From: Streptomyces cirratus
Lineage (GTDB): Bacteria; Actinomycetota; Actinomycetes; Streptomycetales; Streptomycetaceae
Length of the DNA stretch: 64,000 nucleotides
Direction: 5' to 3'
Assembly: GCF_014650775.1 (NCBI RefSeq)
Contig: NZ_BMVP01000022.1
Coordinates: 1-64,000, forward strand
In this document: in pieces, positions 62,274 through 64,000 of the stretch
Layout: each line of letters opens with the position of its first letter
Position numbering within the stretch: the stretch's first letter is position 1
Translations under genes and position numbers: made by a program
The notes under the pieces: model-generated
What the model was told of the DNA's origin: nothing
The model's input: only the letters and a program-made list of their open reading frames with translations
Databases searched by the model: none

Positions 62274-63398
62274 TCAGTGCTTGCGCAGGCGCGCGGAATA
62301 GTCGTCAGGGGGCAGGAAGTTCGACCAGCGCTCGGGGAACTCCGAGGGCATCCCCCCGTCCTCGTCGTCCTCGGACTCCCCCTCGGCCAGCGCACGCCAG
62401 GCCGCCGCCCGCGCGATCAGCTGGGCGGCCTCCGCCTCCCGCACCCGCTCGTTCGCCTCGCGCGCCGCCGCCGTCGCCAGCGAGGGCCAGACCCGGTCGA
62501 TGGCGGCGTTGACGGCCGCTCCGACGAGCACGGCGAACGCCGAGACGCCGATCCACAGCAGCACGGCCACGGGCGCGGCCAGGGACCCGTAGATCGTCGG
62601 TCCCTCGACGGTGCTGGTCAGGTAGATCCGCAGCAGGAACGAGCCGAGCACCCACATGGCCAGGGCCACGAGCGCGCCCGGCACGTCCTCGATCCACGGG
62701 GACCGCACGGGGACGGAGACGTGGTAAAGCGTCGTCAGGAAGACGATCGAGAGCAGCGTGACGGTCGGCCAGTAGAGCACCGCGATCACTTCCGTGCTCC
62801 AGGGCACCCACCGCACCACGGCGTCGGGACCGGCGACCATCAGGGGCAGGACGATCGCGCCGATCAGGAGGGCGACCACGTACAGCAGGAACGCCAGCAG
62901 CCGGGTCTTGACGATGCCGCGCTGCCCGTCGAGGCCGTACATCACCGTGATGGTGTCGATGAAGACGTTGACGGCTCGCGATCCCGACCACAGGGCGAAG
63001 GCGAAGCCGATCGAGATGAGGTCGGGGCGGCCGCCGCGGGTCACGTCGTCAAGCATCGGTCTCGCGATCTCGTTGACGCCCCGGTCGGACAGGACGGTGC
63101 CGACCGCCCGCAGGATGTTCTCCTCGATGCTGGCCACGAACGTGCCGCCCGTCCAGCCGTCCACGTAGCCGAGGAGGCCGAGGAGGCCGACGAAGAGCGG
63201 CGGGAGCGAGAGGAGGGTGAAGAAGGCCGCTTCGGCGGCCAGACCCAGGATGCGGTACTCGACGCACGAGTTGACGGTGTCCTTGAGCAGCAGCCAGCCC
63301 ATCTTGCGCTTGGACACGTTGCGGTAGAGCGCGCGGGCCCGGTGGAGCCGTCCCGGCCGCCCTGGGATCCGCTCGGGTGTTTCTTTTGCTGGCTGCAC
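62274..63398 (-). CDS. YihY/BrkB-family inner membrane protein
   Basis: A 374-aa membrane protein of the YihY (formerly BrkB/RNase BN) family with six hydrophobic segments and the family's AAEAAFFTLLSLPPLFVGLLG. Function is not settled. The GTG start 63398 is only 17 bp from the divergent start at 63416; ATG 63302 (MGWLLLKDTVN) is an alternative start that leaves room for promoters. Confidence 0.9.
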   Translation of the reverse strand: MQPAKETPERIPGRPGRLHRARALYRNVSKRKMGWLLLKDTVNSCVEYRILGLAAEAAFFTLLSLPPLFVGLLGLLGYVDGWTGGTFVASIEENILRAVGTVLSDRGVNEIARPMLDDVTRGGRPDLISIGFAFALWSGSRAVNVFIDTITVMYGLDGQRGIVKTRLLAFLLYVVALLIGAIVLPLMVAGPDAVVRWVPWSTEVIAVLYWPTVTLLSIVFLTTLYHVSVPVRSPWIEDVPGALVALAMWVLGSFLLRIYLTSTVEGPTIYGSLAAPVAVLLWIGVSAFAVLVGAAVNAAIDRVWPSLATAAAREANERVREAEAAQLIARAAAWRALAEGESEDDEDGGMPSEFPERWSNFLPPDDYSARLRKH

Positions 63399-63415
63399 GT
63401 CCTTACGGTATCCGC

Positions 63416-64000
63416 ATGGCAGCCACCACCCACACAGTGACCAATCAGGCTCCGCCCCTCGTGGGCTACGACGCCTACTCCGGCGACCGGGCCCTGTCGG
63501 AGGGCGTCGAGCGGCACCTGGCCGACGCGCCGCCCGCGCTGTCGGCCGAGGTACGGGACGAGCTCACCTCCCTGGGTCGTGCGACCGGCTCGGAGCAGGC
63601 GCAGCTCTGGGGCGTGCAGGCGAACGCGCACCCGCCCGAGCTGCGCACGCACGACCGTTACGGGAACCGGATCGACGAGGTCGAGTTCCACCCGGCGTGG
63701 CACCGGCTGCTGGGGCACGCGGTGACCTCCGGGCTCACCGACGCGTGGGGCCGCCCGGCCGGGCACCTGCGCCGCGCGGCGGGGTTCTTCCTGTGGTCGC
63801 AAGCCGAGTCGGGGCACGGCTGCCCGGTGTCGATGACGCACGCGGCGGTCCCGGCGCTGCGTACGGACCCGGCACTGGCCGCCGAGTGGGAGCCGCGGCT
63901 GACCTCGCACGTGTACGAGGAGGGGTTGCGGCCTCCGGGGCAGAAGGCCGGCGTGCTGTTCGGCATGGGCATGACGGAGAAGCAGGGCGGCAGCGACGTA
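63416..64000 (+). CDS. AidB-like acyl-CoA dehydrogenase, C-terminus outside window
   Basis: The first 195 residues of an acyl-CoA-dehydrogenase-family flavoprotein, beginning with the typical AidB-like TNQAPPLVGYDAYSGD and continuing to MGMTEKQGGSD, the FAD-proximal segment. Acid, alkylation or isovaleryl-CoA-related roles have been proposed for the group. It is divergent from YihY. Confidence 0.88.
   Translation, partial: MAATTHTVTNQAPPLVGYDAYSGDRALSEGVERHLADAPPALSAEVRDELTSLGRATGSEQAQLWGVQANAHPPELRTHDRYGNRIDEVEFHPAWHRLLGHAVTSGLTDAWGRPAGHLRRAAGFFLWSQAESGHGCPVSMTHAAVPALRTDPALAAEWEPRLTSHVYEEGLRPPGQKAGVLFGMGMTEKQGGSDV

Overview
The window is chromosomal DNA from a high-GC actinomycete, almost certainly a Streptomyces. 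The evidence is the very GC-rich codon third positions, an intact two-domain geosmin synthase, an aerobic cobalamin gene set with fused CobIJ and CbiE/CbiT proteins, a DUF2637 protein, an IdeR/DmdR-type iron box, and GC-rich hairpin terminators between convergent genes. All function calls come from reading motifs by eye; no database search was run.

Layout. 1-16.4 kb looks like the right-hand part of a polyketide cluster. It holds a modular type I PKS running off the left edge, an acyl-CoA carboxylase beta/epsilon pair, a type II thioesterase, a complete PQQ operon (pqqA-C-D-E-B), a small membrane protein and a ferredoxin/reductase/P450 cassette. 16.5-23.8 kb holds four secreted proteins (a ricin-lectin protein with a possible pore-forming region, an M6 metalloprotease, a PI-PLC-like phosphodiesterase and a trypsin-like protease) plus an O-methyltransferase. 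24.2-34.9 kb is the corrin-ring part of cobalamin synthesis (cobL, cobM, cobK, cobIJ, cobH, cobG, cobN), with a cobalamin riboswitch in front of cobN and a GC-rich tandem-repeat tract beside it. 35-41 kb has geosmin synthase, an Eis-like acetyltransferase, a decayed GH6 gene and a secreted beta-propeller protein behind a perfect palindrome.

41-50 kb is a purine-oxidation block: XdhC, an NCS2 permease and a three-subunit xanthine dehydrogenase, divergent from a PucR regulator. 50-64 kb is mixed: a small alpha-helical protein, a long direct-repeat tract, a GntR regulator, an iron-regulated FhuF-like protein, DUF2637, an anti-sigma-like ATPase, PoxB, a degenerate PP2C, an HTH regulator, DUF456, an F420/PPOX protein, RsgA with a possible leader peptide, a YihY membrane protein and the start of an AidB-like acyl-CoA dehydrogenase.

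The most unusual points are: (1) a PQQ operon inside a PKS region, sharing a G-rich upstream motif with the PKS gene; (2) a lectin / beta-rich / glycine-zipper secreted protein that may be a pore former; (3) a 23-codon ORF with a perfect ribosome-binding site plus a hairpin ahead of rsgA; (4) a PP2C protein that has lost metal-binding aspartates; (5) several tandem or direct repeat tracts next to regulated genes.
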